From positions 253,807-317,806 of the forward strand of contig NW_027192216.1 of NCBI RefSeq assembly GCF_041956535.1: a stretch of 64,000 nucleotides of DNA, written 5' to 3'. Positions 20,496 through 32,945 of this stretch are shown one piece after another. The translations under genes were made by a program, and so were the position numbers. This DNA is from Calcarisporiella thermophila CBS 279.70 (Eukaryota > Calcarisporiellomycota). Numbering within the stretch: position 1 is the first letter of the stretch; every line of letters starts with the position of its first letter. The notes under the pieces are model-generated. The model worked only from the letters and a program-made list of their open reading frames with translations, did no database searches and was not told the origin of the DNA.

Positions 20496-21973
20496 ATGAA
20501 AGTTAAGCAATCTCGGTCGATTATGTTTGCCCCTGCCCTGGCCGCTGCTGCGGTTTCAGCTACCACGGTGGCATATTATAACTTAATCAGTCCTGTCTCC
20601 CTCCATCACCACGAACACCCTGCAGACATAGAGATCACAGATCCTAGGTCGGGCACAATCTCCCGTAAATCATTAGTCGATTACGTGCTCGAAGAATGTC
20701 CGTCACTCAGCTCAGCATTCCACTCGACACCTTTTTTGTTCAATGGACATCTTCAAACGATTTTTGCAGCTCTTAACTCGCGAGGCTCCAAAACTATCAA
20801 TCTTAAATATGATAGGTAAGATTTCTTCGCACTTGTTTGCCCATCCTACACTCACACTACTGTGTTTCAAACAGGGAAATACTGAATATGCCCGATGGTG
20901 GCCAGGTAATATTTTTCTAAATTATGTAAAATAGCGAGGATTAGTAATATATGTACTTCCCTATTAATAGGTCTCTCTCGATTGGTCCCATCCGGATAGT
21001 GCGGAAGATAGCACCCCCCTGCTTATGGTCCTTCATGGTGTTTCTGGAGGATCCGGCGAGAGCTATGTGATGGAGCTTGTCAGCAAACTTATCAAACCTC
21101 CTTACAACTATCGCACAGTTGTTTTTAATTATAGAGGCTGTGCACGTACTGAGCTGCTTACCCCACAGCTTTATAACGCAGGATGGACGGGTGATCTTGA
21201 GCTTGTGGTTGCGCATGTGCAGAAGTTGTACCCAAAGGCTCCCTTAATGGCTATTGGATATTCGTTAGGTGCGAATTTGCTAGTAAAATATTTGGGAGAA
21301 CTTGGAGATAAAGCTCCTTTTGTGGCCGGCATATCAGTTGCGAATCCTTTCGATTTATTCACGTAATACACCGAAAATCAGTTATTGTATCGCCCGTAGG
21401 ATAAATTTACATTCCTTTCTCTATAGCTCAAGCCGTAACCTCAATCACTCTTTCATGGGCAAACACTTCTATTCTCCCGTAATGAGTTCCAACCTTGTCC
21501 GTAATGTCAAGCGCTTTAAGAATATACTTGGCCAACACACAGGTGGCCTGGATGTCGAGCTAATTCTCAAGGCACGCAGCCTCCATGAATTTGATTCCCT
21601 CTGTACTAGCAAGGCATTCGGCTACTCCACGGCGGACGAGTACTATAGACTAAATAGCAGTGTCCTATTTTTACCCAAGGTGCGAGTGCCTTTGCTATGT
21701 TTAAACGCTCAAGATGACCCAGTTGCACCTGAAATCGCATACGCAGAATGTAAGAGCAACCCATACGTAATTTTGGCCACTACAAAACTAGGGGGGCACA
21801 TTGGGTGGTATACTGGTATTGCAAACCCGAAGCGGTGGTGTACGGATCCTTTAGCTGAATTCTGCCAGGCTATGTTTCAGGTAATGAGCACTCTATGTTT
21901 TTATAATATACGGCAGCAATATTCTAATTCTAATTCCTTTTAGACGTCAAAACACATGACTACACAATCCTAA
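20496..21973 (+). CDS. Alpha/beta hydrolase, YheT/ABHD1-3 and Eht1/Eeb1-like family
   Basis: Five exons encode about 430 residues. An N-terminal hydrophobic stretch (MFAPALAAAAVSATTVAYYN) probably anchors it. Then FLFNGHLQTIFAAL, typical of this family, precedes the core. The core has LMVLHGVSGGSGESYV, NYRGCARTEL, the nucleophile elbow GYSLGANLLVKYLGE, the acid in LNAQDDPVAP and the histidine in GGHIGW. Fungal members (Eht1, Eeb1, YMR210W) are acyl-CoA:alcohol acyltransferases/esterases acting on medium-chain fatty acids or monoacylglycerol lipases; animal ABHD3 is a phospholipase. Which substrate applies here cannot be told. The last exon is short (TSKHMTTQS, stop at 21971). All junctions keep frame. 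Confidence 0.85.
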
Positions 21974-22760
21974 AGTCTCTTACAGCCTATGATACAGATA
22001 ATCACCTAATTTTTCTTCCTAATAGACTTTTATTGTGCTTTTAAATTCAAAGCTTTTGAATGTCTTTTTGAATACAAACGAAGTTTTCCATAGAATTAAT
22101 CGTATTAGAGAATATCTAGAAGTCGAGTGTATAGTAAGGTAGAGATTGGTATAGCTAATTTCCATCTGAAATGAACTCCAGGTTTAGTGGGCGCTTTTAG
22201 TAACATTAAAAAGAGTATAATTGCAAGACATTTATAAATTGGGTATCTGTTATGAAAGAGATATCTAAATGAAAATATGAGAATAATCTCACTTGAGCTT
22301 CTTAGTGCTTGCCAAATAGAACTTCAAGGCCATTATGTGCGACAGCTTATCCCTTTAAACATGTATCAATTTTTATTCCATATATTTCAACCAAATCTCA
22401 AATCTGGCAGCAGGGTTTCATCATATCTCTCAAGAAGCATCAATGGTTGCGCCTAAGCACCAAATAAAATTTACCAGCTGTGGGTCTCGAAGGGTGACCA
22501 TTAACCGACTATGCGGCATTAACCTAACAACCCAGCCAACCAAAGCAAGCATGGGGCATGGTCCTCCGCGCAACCTTTTATAAAGAATCGGCTGCATTAG
22601 ATGCTATATTCTGCCTTTGTTGGAATCAGGTGTTGGGCTTTTCTAGCAGGGCACTGTAATAAAATTTTAAAACTCCGGTACTCGAATTTTGTCACATTGG
22701 AGGGTAAAATTTCATTCTAGCTTTAGTACAAGAGATTTCTCACCAGAACGCATCATCGTC
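21974..22760. other. Intergenic spacer and promoter
   Basis: No gene or RNA seen. Poly-A signals for the hydrolase lie at the left and the promoter of the PXMP2-like gene at the right. Confidence 0.5.
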
Positions 22761-23690
22761 ATGGCAGCCAATTCAAAACTTCTCAATCTGTACCTAACTT
22801 CTTTACACCGCCGTCCTCTGCGCACCAAAGCATTGACAGCTGGAACGCTTGCCGGCCTTCAAGAATTGGCTGCTCAACAGCTCTCGGGTACCTCCAAAGG
22901 AAATCCCGTTGACAAACGTGTTCTGCAAATGACGGCATACGGTAAGTCTAAATACATTCGTGTTCGATTCTCGAATGCTCTATTCGTTTCAAGACCTCTT
23001 GAGTGAAGTTTGTGAGCAAATGATATAGCATCAAAAACCGTCTATTCTCATTTGCAAAGTATATATATTTTTTAAATCCTATATATACCTTCTCGATAGG
23101 TCTTTTCATCAGCGGTCCGCTGGGTCACTATCTTTTCGATCTTTTGAATCGTGTTTTTGCTGGACGAACTGGAATTTCAGCTAAGATTCTCCAGATTCTC
23201 GCTGTGAATCTAATTCTATCTCCAATTCAAAACTCTGGTATATTTGCGCTAATTCTAGTGTTAATATAGTTATGTTCACAAACCATCTGTTGGAATAGTT
23301 TATTTAGCTGCCATGGCTATTATATCTGGTGCCCGTACCTGGGCGCAAGTAAGAACGGCAGTGAAGAAAGGCCTTTTACCAATGATGAAAATCTCATGGG
23401 TGATTTCTCCAGCTTGCATTGCTTTCGCTCAAGGATTTTTGCCGCCACAGTTCTGGGTAGTGTAGATTGTTTTGTGTAGTAGCATTTTAGGTCATCCTAA
23501 CTTCTTAACTCTGATACTAGGTTCCATTCTTCAACTTGGTTGGATTTAGTGAGTTTGCTTTTATACACAAGTTGATATTTCTGAACTAATTGCTCCCATC
23601 CCCTTTTTTTGGATAGTCTTTGGAACATATATTAATACCATGACTAAGAAGAGGAGGCTTGACCAACAAAAACAGCGCAAAGACGAATAG
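22761..23690 (+). CDS. Mpv17/PXMP2-family membrane protein (probably peroxisomal)
   Basis: Five exons join in frame (introns after TACG, TCTG, TGG and TTTA). ATG 22761 is preferred over 22689 because the family motif starts at once: LLNLYLTSLHRRPLRTKALT then GTLAGLQELAAQQL. Later segments read GLFISGPLGHYLFDLLNRVF, ARTWAQVRTAVKKGLLPMM, KISWVISPACIAFAQGFLPP and FWVPFFNLVGFVFGTYIN, the W-x-P-x(2)-Q-F-like core and four membrane spans of Mpv17/PMP22 proteins. The tail is highly basic (KKRRLDQQKQRKDE). PXMP2 forms small pores in peroxisomal membranes; Sym1/Mpv17 are mitochondrial. The basic tail and LRTKALT motif favour the peroxisomal branch, but this is not certain. Confidence 0.8.
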
Positions 23691-23905
23691 CTGAAGCTTG
23701 TTTTTTGTCCTATATATTGCTTTTTTATGATCTTGCTACCATAATATATAAAGAGTAGGATACAGGCCGAGTATGGCCACGAATACAGTCCATAAAAATG
23801 CGTTATTATTTATAAAATTTGGGGAATAAGATAAAGGCAGAGTAAAGGAGGATAGCTTATTCAAATTCGAGTCTATTTAAACAAAATAAAGATGAGAAAA
23901 TGGTT

Positions 23906-25009
23906 TTACTTTTTGCTGGGCTTTAGATGATGTGAAGTCATCTTGCGGCCCTTTTTATGGTCTTCCAAGCTTCTGCCCAATCGACTCTGCGGGCCTAGTG
24001 TAGGATCCACAATGAAATTCCATAGGACTCTAATCCATGACGTGTGATATGCAAGCGTGTCGTAGTACTCGGGCGCGAGCTGGCGTACATTGGGAAGACG
24101 GGACCACGGTATTTTGGTAAAGTCGTGATGCTCGTTATGATAGCCAATGTTCAAGAAGAACCAATTGAGACCACCATAATAGCTGTAGGTCTCCTGGCCA
24201 TCGTCGAAAGTGTAGTGTTCCTGGATGAAGTGAGCAGCAGCAGGATGCAAGCTATAGCCCATCCATAAACTTAGGAAGAGATAGAGTAATCCACGCAGCC
24301 CACAGTATCTGAATACCAAATAGTCCGTCGCCACCGTGAACAGGAGATTTATGACTTCCCATTTTTGCGGCACTTTTTGCTGTACTGCCCCGCGCACAAC
24401 ATACATGACAGGATATATAAGCACCCATAACAACTTGAATAGTGCATTCCCACGAATCAAAAACCGCTCCCACTCAAGCGGTAAGTCGGGATCCCGTCCT
24501 ATAACACCCTGAAAGGTGTGATGTTCTAGATGATATCGCCGAAAAGACATGGCGATAGGAACAGGTAGTCCAATATTGGCAATAAGGCCCATTACCCGGT
24601 TCAGTAATGGAGAAGGACCCACAAGGCCATGCGTAACTTCGTGGATAAGTACACCATACAGGCCAGTGAAAAATCCTCCAACAAAATACGCAACAAATAA
24701 CATCGTCCAATGCCAGTTTACAAGGATTCTTCCGAACAAGTAAGCAATGGCAATCTGGACAGCAGCAGCCAGAATCGTAATAGGGATGGTGCGCCATTCG
24801 TACCCATAGAGCTTTTCTATTTCAGGATGAGATTGAAGTATAGTTGATTTTCGTTTGAAGTGTGGTTCGTCCAGATCATCAACGGCAATATCCTCATCAA
24901 TATAGGGAATGGAGCGCATCCAGTCGCCAAGATAGAGTGGATGACGACGGTCATTTTCACCCGATGTGGCTTCAAGGTACGCTTGCCGCGTTTCAGTATT
25001 TGGTGGCAT
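23906..25009 (-). CDS. Sphingolipid delta-4 desaturase (dihydroceramide desaturase, DES1/DEGS1 type)
   Basis: A single 367-codon exon carries the three histidine boxes of membrane fatty-acid desaturases: HEVTH (residues 123-127), HLEHH (160-164) and HNEHH (291-295). The family text is SHPEIEKLYGYEW, FFTGLYGVLIHEVTHGL, RDPDLP, and LHPAAAHFIQEHY followed by ETYSYYGGLNWFF. It converts dihydroceramide to ceramide at the ER using cytochrome b5. The domain is that of the sphingolipid delta-4 desaturases, preceded by a longer polar N-terminus (about 45 residues) than animal DEGS1. The gene has no introns while almost all neighbours are heavily split. Iron-binding residues are intact, so it should be active. 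Confidence 0.93.
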   Translation of the reverse strand: MPPNTETRQAYLEATSGENDRRHPLYLGDWMRSIPYIDEDIAVDDLDEPHFKRKSTILQSHPEIEKLYGYEWRTIPITILAAAVQIAIAYLFGRILVNWHWTMLFVAYFVGGFFTGLYGVLIHEVTHGLVGPSPLLNRVMGLIANIGLPVPIAMSFRRYHLEHHTFQGVIGRDPDLPLEWERFLIRGNALFKLLWVLIYPVMYVVRGAVQQKVPQKWEVINLLFTVATDYLVFRYCGLRGLLYLFLSLWMGYSLHPAAAHFIQEHYTFDDGQETYSYYGGLNWFFLNIGYHNEHHDFTKIPWSRLPNVRQLAPEYYDTLAYHTSWIRVLWNFIVDPTLGPQSRLGRSLEDHKKGRKMTSHHLKPSKK

Positions 25010-25429
25010 GGTAAAATGGGTTAGAAACGGTATAAAGAGAGAATGGTAAAGTGATATCTCGAGATATAAGGATATCGAAATATACTTCTATAAATCAACA
25101 GCTAAAATAAAGGATATATTTACTGATATAGGGAGTATATAGTAGTTAAAAATAGCATAAAGAAATGAAGGGAAAAATCACACTCAGCATTTTATTCTTT
25201 ATAGTTTGATGCTTCAGTACTTGCTTCCTTAACTCATCCATCAATTGTTTGCAAAATTATTCGAGTCCGAACTCAAAATTTAAAAATTCGTTCGGTATCA
25301 CACGATTTCGATTTTTTTGTTTTAAGGCGCAGCGTTGAGGGCAGTTTGTTAGACATAATTGTCTTCCATCCATAGTCTTGACGACTCTCCCTCTTCATCC
25401 ATCCGTCGAAAAGCAAATAACAAGTGAAA
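25010..25429. other. Divergent promoter between desaturase and RPL43
   Basis: About 420 bp without coding potential. Confidence 0.5.
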
Positions 25430-25966
25430 TGGTAAAGTGATTGAAATGGATGAATACAATATCCGAGGATATAGTGCTGATGTCTTTCTAATACGATTAG
25501 GCCAAGCGCACAAAGAAAGTCGGAGTCACGGGCAAGTACGGCACTCGCTATGGTGCTTCACTTCGTAAGCAGATTAAGAAGATGGAAATCACCCAGCACG
25601 CCAAATACACCTGTGCTTTCTGTGGAAAGGTAATTATTTTAGCTTAGCTATTAGGAGCACATGTTACTTTATAATGGATCTTGAAATGTTGGAATTCAAT
25701 TGGTCAATGTTCGATCTGGATTATGATGATCTAATTTTGATCGTTTATATAGGATACTGTGAAGCGTGAAGCTGTTGGCATCTGGAAGTGCCGTGCATGC
25801 CGCAAGTCTATCGCTGGTGGTGCTTGGACCGTATCGTATGTGTCTATAAATTCAACTGCTATTCTAGCTGATCTCTAATTTTTTTTTTCATTATCTACTC
25901 AGGACGACCGCCGCAGCGACTGTTCGCAGTACTATCCGCCGTCTTCGCGAGTTGCAGGAATCGTAA
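25430..25966 (+). CDS. RPL43: 60S ribosomal protein eL43 (L37A)
   Basis: Four exons give 92 residues, the normal length. The first exon is just the ATG (25430-25432) before a GTAAAG intron. The others are 25501-25629, one beginning at 25753, and a last one ending at the TAA 25964-25966. The protein starts [20 protein letters not shown] and contains the C2-C2 zinc ribbon: C39-x2-C42 (CAFC) and C57-x2-C60 (CRAC). It ends [12 protein letters not shown]. Every part matches eukaryotic/archaeal eL43. An initiator-codon-only exon is known in some eukaryotic ribosomal protein genes. It diverges from the desaturase gene. Confidence 0.96.
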
Positions 25967-26154
25967 ATTTTACATTCTCCTACTACTCTCCAAGAAATAA
26001 ATAAAGCCAACTTCATAAATTTAAATATAACGGGTGCTCTTATGTGCAATATTTTTTCGTTGATATCATATTAGCATACTTTACTTTTTATAACGTGTCT
26101 CATTTCAAAAGTATTGGAAATAATTTTTAATTACATTTTAAAAGAATGCAAAAT

Positions 26155-26674
26155 TCACATCTTCATTTGGTTCTTACTCTCCAGCTCGGCCCTATTATCA
26201 AATATGATCGCTATATGAAGGACTAGAAATAAAATAAACTAAGAGTCAATTCCTTACCGAAGTTGTTTAGAAAAATCATCCTCTATATCATCATCGTCCC
26301 AATTATCTTCCCATAAGTTTGCTTCCTGGCTCTCATTCTCCGCTTCATTCCAATCTATTAAGAAAATAAGGTTAGTACATTTTATAGAAATAGGATCAGC
26401 TGCGAGATCAGTTGAATTTGTGTATTATCTCAATTTCACCACTTAAAATCAAATTGTATCATTCAATAAACTCAGGTATATATGTAATTCCGGGGAGAGA
26501 TCCCAGCTCGGACTCACGTATCAAAAGTCATTCTAATTAGAGAAATTATTCACCTTCAGTGGCAAACTCTTCGAACTCGTCATCCTCTTCTAATACTCCT
26601 AGTTGTGGTGGAGGCTGATTTTGTGGTGTTTTATTTTCCTCTTGCGATGTTGTCTGATGAGTGTTTGAAGACAT
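26155..26674 (-). CDS. SEM1: Sem1/DSS1, proteasome lid and TREX-2 subunit
   Basis: Three exons (26554-26674, 26258-26354, 26155-26191) encode 84 residues. The signature acidic-aromatic segments are present: EEDDEFEEF, then [17 protein letters not shown], followed by the helix SKQLRAELE. If the second intron were not removed the frame would stop right after KQLR; splicing restores the conserved RAELE, which is why three exons are preferred. Sem1 is a flexible acidic protein shared by the 19S proteasome lid, TREX-2 mRNA export and, in other lineages, BRCA2-type repair complexes. It diverges from MED19 with 294 bp between the starts, so the two may share a promoter. Confidence 0.93.
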
Positions 26675-26968
26675 GTTTAGTTTAACACTAGTTCTGATGA
26701 AAAGCTACGATCAAAATGGAGGAGGGTACGCGTCAAATAGATAAATGTTCGGACGTCATTTTTGAGGCTTATGTATACGTCATTGCATAGGAGACTTAAG
26801 AAACATTCGCACTCCTCTCTTTTATACCTATGCGCGATCTTATTTAACTATTGATGCTGTGCAATGAGAATTTCTTAGTAAAATCGTAGAGATCTTAATA
26901 TACAATATCACTGCGATTCAATAATATCTCGTCGCATCAAAATTGTTGCACCGCAAGTCTAGTCCGCC

Positions 26969-28001
26969 ATGAGCGGTGAGTTACCCTCCTACTATTTTCA
27001 CAACGAGCCAAAACGTAAGAATAAAATTCATGCATTAATAATTTTCTACGGATCCAAGACTCTATGTTTTCGTTTTGAAACCCCATTTAATAAATTTTTG
27101 CATGATCTTTTTCAAATACCAGTGGCGCCGCAGGAAATGACTGGCGATCAGGATTTGCTAAAAAAATATGACCTCTTGACCATGTACAGCAAATACGTGA
27201 AGCAAGCTAATGGAGATACTCAAAATGCAGAAGACGAAACGTATTTTCCTTACGTGAAAGATCTTCCAGGTATTGAATCTTCTCTCTTGACATTTTGTAC
27301 TTGCACGTGTAAAATAAACGCGTGTATATATGTTTGTTGATTAAATTCTTGCTCTAGGAAAAATGGAGACAAAAAAGGATAATTATATCTTTAGCCTTAT
27401 TAATGGACCGGAGATATCAGTATCTGATATTACCACTTTCGACAAAACCACTTTGGAGGAGGCATTTACACTTCGTCGTGGTCCTATCACAGGGGTCAGG
27501 GTTTTTTTTCCATCTGTCCTCTGCGCATCATTCTTATAATTTTCCCATTATAGTTTGATGGAAGTTTATTAGGTGTGGACGACGACTTCTCCGGTACTCC
27601 GGCCGCTCTAAGCGCTGCTGGGAGTGATGAACATAATGGTACAGGAGGTTGAATTATTCTATTCAATATTATTTAGGCAAATAATTTACTAACCGATTAT
27701 CCTTTTAACCACAGATGGTGAAAAGAAACATAAAAAGAAGGTCGGTATCGAAATTTTAATGCCTATTAGATCAAAGATATTTAAATGATTTTTCAATTCT
27801 TTTTGCAGAAGAAAAAACGGAAACATGAAAATGAATATGAAGACGGAGAGCATGGAGAGCATAGAAAGAAAAAGAAGCGGAAGAGGGTAAGCATGATAAA
27901 ATGTTGTTGATGGCTATCGACTAAGTAAAAGTTTATTGCAGGATAAGGAGCGTGAAGAGCGATATCTCGCCCATGAGGAACAAACAGTAATTATCGACTG
28001 A
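26969..28001 (+). CDS. MED19: Mediator subunit 19 (Med19/Rox3)
   Basis: Seven exons, several tiny (one encodes DGEKKHKKK), give about 190 residues. The N-terminus SYYFHNEP joins in phase 1 to LAPQEMTGDQDLLKKYDLL, followed by KYVKQANGD and FPYVKDLPGK, the Med19 core. Then come THLR-like RRGPITGFDGSLLG and a C-terminal lysine-rich, low-complexity tail (KKHKKKKKKRKHE, KKKKRKRDKEREER) as in animal Med19. Med19 sits in the head/hook of Mediator and bridges to RNA polymerase II. One intron uses a GTCAGG donor. The exon/intron structure was set by frame continuity, and short exons leave some doubt at junctions. Confidence 0.82.
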
Positions 28002-28331
28002 GTTAATAATTGAAAATGGGTACACTTCTCTACGTGCAATTTCTCTATTTTAACCATTAACAATTAGTAGTTTATATTCTATTTATGCGGCAAGTTATAG
28101 ACTTTAAAACGATTCATCTCTCCACTCTTTAAAATCTTCTGAAATTTGTGAATGAATAAACTTGCTTCGAAGTTTGCATGTTTTTTTTCTTTAACTAGAA
28201 ATAAAAATGTATTTAATACTAAAAAGCATGTTGCAAAAAGGAGATATAAATTGAAGTTAGAAATAACCGAGAAAAATGAGATTGGAGATGAAATGCGTAT
28301 TGAAATGAAAATGTCTAATAATAAAGGCAAA
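28002..28331. other. Convergent 3' spacer
   Basis: AT-rich spacer between the 3' ends of MED19 and the flippase gene. No feature seen. Confidence 0.5.
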
Positions 28332-31300
28332 TTATCCCATAGGCTTGGAGCGCGTTGTATCATAAGCACGAATAATCTGGGTCTGTCCAGAATCATTTTG
28401 AGCAAAAGCGAACCCACGGTTGCGTTTAAGACGTTGGATGCGCCGGACTTTACTAACTACTTGACGGAATCGGTCCATTCTAGGGCGATAATCTGGTATG
28501 TTATAGCACTGGATCTCCTGGACATAGTGATAGGCAACAGGTCGATACTGTCGTTTTAGATACTTCCATACGTAATCGCGTATAATGGCAAGGATCGGTA
28601 CAGCAATAATGTATAAATAAAAGTAGATTGAGGTGAATAATTTCACAAGAACGCCATCATATTCATGAGAGAGGTTGATCTTGGGAGCGAGAAACGCGAA
28701 CAAGGGTAAAAATATCAGATATATGACGAAAGAAAGAGGAATGGAGAGCGCCCCCCATTTGTTCCACGTGCTATTCATTAGAAAAATCATTAGAATTAAA
28801 TAAAGCTCATTGGAAAAAAAAATATTAATTACTCTAGAATCAGGGAGGCTTTCAACAGAATCGTTAATAGCACCGCAGTGAACATCGTTGTGCCCACATA
28901 CCAATGTCCGCCAATATACCCACTCTGACCCAAGATAATATCATCGTTAAAGGAAAGGTATCCGCAGAAGAAGAGTATAAGAGAGTGGAATAGCGCATTT
29001 GCAAGCCAGCCCCAAAATCGTTTTTGGTTGAAAAACTCGTTGGTAAGACCTAGCGTGTACATTTGGTGATATTTGTCGAGCATCTTCGCGCTTACGAATT
29101 GTTCAAAGAGCCCAATTACGAAAGGGGGAAGAATGGTGAAAAATACGTTGAAAGAAGCAAGCGTCCATGATTCATAGAGCGTTTGACCCGAGAAGCCATT
29201 GAAGATCGCATACCAGAACTGAGTCAGATAAAGTGCAACATTCTTATAAAAATAGAAAAATATCATTTTGCTCATTCGATGATAACTCCATGCCCCGTGT
29301 ACCAGCAAAAGCTTCTTTAAATAACGGAATTGTGCAATCGAGAAATCGGCAGAGCGCGCAGCTTGCAGACCTTCCACTCCACTGATGCCGATGCCTACAT
29401 GGGCTGCTTGAATCATACTGACATCGTTGGCTCCGTCTCCAATAGCCAATAGGACCGCTTTTACATATTTCTTCACCAGTTTTACGACGAGTGCCTTCTG
29501 GAGAGGCGATACTCTACAACAAATCACTGCTTTGCATAGTACAGCGAGGCTGAGGAATACTTTCTCAACGTCCTTCTCCAGTGCATAGGTTAGAGCTTTG
29601 CCATCAATCACCACTGCCAAAGGCTTAAATTTATACCGATGTTAATAGAAATAATATTTATAAATGCGAAGAAAAATTGCTAACCTCGAGCTCCTCGCCT
29701 CGCTTCATGATCGCACTAATTTCAGCATATTTCTTTTCTAAGTATGCCTTTACTTCCGAATGAGAGTTCTCATTGCACACAATGAGTGACATCTCATCCG
29801 TAAGTAATTTACAACTGTAGCCAATATTAATCGCCGTTTCCTGTCGATCTCCCGTCAAAACCCAGATTTTTACTCCTGCTTCATGCAACGTATGAATGGT
29901 TTCCGGAACACCATCTTGAAGTTTGTCTTCAATTGCCGTTGCTCCGAGTAAGAACATATCTTTTTCGATTAGTTCCGCTGCCTTATCCAATTCATCTTGT
30001 CGATTAGTTAGGGTTGTGGCTGCATTATCATAAATCTTGGACCATTTGCTGTATTCTTCTTCAGAGATATTACGCATTGCAATGCAAAGAGTGCGGAGGC
30101 CTTCTGTTGCAAATAACTGTATTGATGATGTGTCAGACCCAGACATTTTCAGCAGAGTTATTGTCTCACATACCTCAAGATGAGCAAGCGTGGCCTCAAC
30201 AAATGGATTCTCTTTGGATAAACGCTCGAGGATTACAGTGTCAGCGCCTTTGCAGTATAGCTTAATACTGCCATCTGGACATCGAATAACTGCTGACATA
30301 CGTTTCCTTGTACTATTAAACTCGCAAATATTCAATATCTCAAACTCTGATTCTTGACCGTTAATTGTCACGTTGATGGAGTTCGGACGTCGAGTCTAGA
30401 GCAAAATATCGGGAATTAACATAATCTATTTCAAAAGAGTTGGATGTAATATTGAAAATACTAACTGTAAACCTATATCCTAGACCTGCTGCACCTTTCA
30501 CCAGAGCCTCTTCATCTGGGGAGGAGGCCTGATATATTATCTCTGATAATTGAGATGAAATTAATAGGATCATGTGGACCAATGTGATTATATTTACTTA
30601 CTACTCTCTCCAGTTTCTTTATCTGTTTTAAGCTCGGGAATAACTGTATGGCAAGAAGACAGAAGTGTAAGAAATTCCTTGATAACATCGGCCGTAGAGT
30701 GCGAGGTGCTATTCTCTTTTAGCTGATCAAAAGAATATTTGTCTTGGCTGCCTTCTTCAACCACCTCTGTATAGCATATACCACCAATTGAACATTCGCG
30801 AAACAACATTTGGTTGCAAGTGAGGGTTCCAGTTTTATCGGAAAAAATATATTCAACCTGGCCCAGCTCTTCGATAAGGCTGCTGGATCGTGCAACAGCA
30901 GGAGTGTCAGTTTTATCGTAATATATATCCAGATCGGCATCAATGAGCTTGGATAACCAGAATTTAACAATTTCCATGGTAACCATCAAACTATTTTTGT
31001 ATATTAACATTAGCAAGGTTGAATTTCAGAGTTCTATCAAATCCGGTTTTACATACCTGATAGGGATAAAACTGTTGAATAAGATAATAAACGTCAGAAT
31101 ATTCATCCCGAACTCGGATCCTTTATTTGCATTTTGCAGGCCAAGGTATGTAATTCGCTCAGCCTCTCGTATCTAAAAAAAATGGGATTGGTTAATTTAT
31201 GATGGTTTGAGAAACAAAATATACTTACATTAAAAATTAGATTTCCAGTTGAGGCAATCAAACTCATTCCGAAGAGAATAAAGAAAAGATAAAGTATATT

Positions 31301-32552
31301 TCTATTCGTCATCTTGGTGATGTTGGACTGCTTCATCGGTTTTTTGCTAGGAGATGAAGACATTTTAATATGTAAATCGAGCCCAATATACAAATATATA
31401 GACAACTCACTGCGAATTCAGCATCAATTTGGTTTCATGTCCTGTGAACACCACAACGCCATAAATCCAGCCGGTGTTGCGCAGTTGCGCACCTCGAAGT
31501 AATATTTGAGTTGGATCAAGGGGATAATCTTTTGTTTGCCCAGTTGTCTCGTCTGTCAACGAAATTGTACCTTCGTAGTTATAGAGTCTGTTGTTCGGCA
31601 GTTCGGACTTAATGACCCCTTTTTGGATAAAAATAAATAAGTAAATTGCAAGACAAAAGTCTAGTAGAATACCCAAAATTACCCTCCAACCGGCTAATTT
31701 CCTGTGGGGACGTGAATTTAGCGGTCTGGGTAAGAGCCTGCTTTATCTTTAGATTGACCTCACTAAAGAATTCCATTAGAGCTTTGTGCACGATTATTAA
31801 TATTACATTATTTACCCATCTAGATTGGATGTCTCGCAGTAACAAAGACCTTGAGGCTCGCTACTGCTCAAAAGAATTAGATCTGCGGGAAAAAACTCTC
31901 CATCGACTAGGCGAACGATGTCTCCAACCCTCAGATCTTTCCATTGTCTTTCCAAAAACTCGCCATGATTCAGCACTTTCACCTTGCGAGCATTTGTTTC
32001 AGCGTCAGATCTGTGCACTTGCTATATTTTTGTAGCTATTATATCAACTCATTCTTGATTCAAATATGAAAAAGATAACTTACAACATCCTCTATTATTT
32101 CTTTTATTGCGGTTGCAGTCAACACGATCGCAAGCGGCAAAATTGTAGCAAGATTAGAAGTAGGTGAAATACCAGGAATTTGCTGGGATTGGAATCATAT
32201 TAATAGATTGGAAAAAATTTCATATCAGCGAAAACTTACTTACCTGAATACAAGAAATAATAAGGAAGAAGACGTTGGCTGTTTTTGAAAATTCGGCCAT
32301 AAGGAACTTGGGCAAGAATGAATACCAAGTGTATTTTGCCATGAAGACTTTGTTATGCAAAAACTTCTGCTGCATATTCAAATCCATGTTGTTGAGATAA
32401 ATTACACGGGATTTTGGTTCTTGTTTTCCGATTTGAAGGGTAGTTCGACGCTTTTGGGGGTGATTTTTCTCTTGCATTTTCTCCGATTCTGTTGATCCAT
32501 CCTCCAGCTCTTTTGACTGTATAAGTTGTATTCCATCAGATAGATTGCTCAT
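28332..32552 (-). CDS. DRS2: P4-type ATPase, Drs2-like aminophospholipid flippase
   Basis: A multi-exon gene of roughly 1,100-1,150 residues. In order it has the N-terminal KYTWYSFLPKFLMAEFSKTA, the actuator-domain CETSNLDGETNLK, the phosphorylation motif FSDKTGTLTCNQM, and nucleotide-binding YQASSPDEEALVKGA and KGADTVI. Then follow VLTGDRQETAINIGYSC, the hinge GDGANDVSMIQAAHVGIGIS, and the last six membrane spans. The tail contains RGFAFAQND and IIRAYDTT, equivalent to the autoregulatory C-terminus of yeast Drs2. That tail and FVSAKMLDKYHQMYTLG place it in the Drs2/ATP8A class, which moves phosphatidylserine from the lumenal to the cytosolic leaflet at the trans-Golgi with a Cdc50 partner. 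One exon joins at HKKPMKQSNITK using an AG in TCTCCTAG. The long exons on this strand are intact, with no broken motif. Confidence 0.93.
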
Positions 32553-32945
32553 GATGAAAAGCTTCTACCGAAAATAACGAGCTGATTTTGTATAATCTGA
32601 AGAAGCGGGTGAAGCAGTGGATATGGGCGTAGATGTGGATGTGGATGCGAGTGTGGATGCTGAATTGAGTATCTTAATCTCTAGCAGTATAAAGGAATTC
32701 TGTTAAATTTAAAGGAGAGAGATGATATAAGTTCTAAAAAAAAAAACCGAACAGTAAAAATGGATAATACCAAGACATTGTAGCACAGAAGTTATCAAAA
32801 TTCTTTAAATGTTAAATAAGTAAGTGTTCGAGAAAGAAAAGAATGTTGCGGGTAGTTTTCCCTCCACATCCAAGTTAACTTGTGTTCTTGTTAAAAGTTT
32901 CAGAGAACCCTAATTATTCAAATACATATATCTACAGTAAGTAAA
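32553..32945. other. Divergent promoter between flippase and EF-hand genes
   Basis: AT-rich with a GTGGATGTGGATGCGAGTGTGGATG run near 32615-32660, about four degenerate GTGGAT units. No gene seen. Confidence 0.45.
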
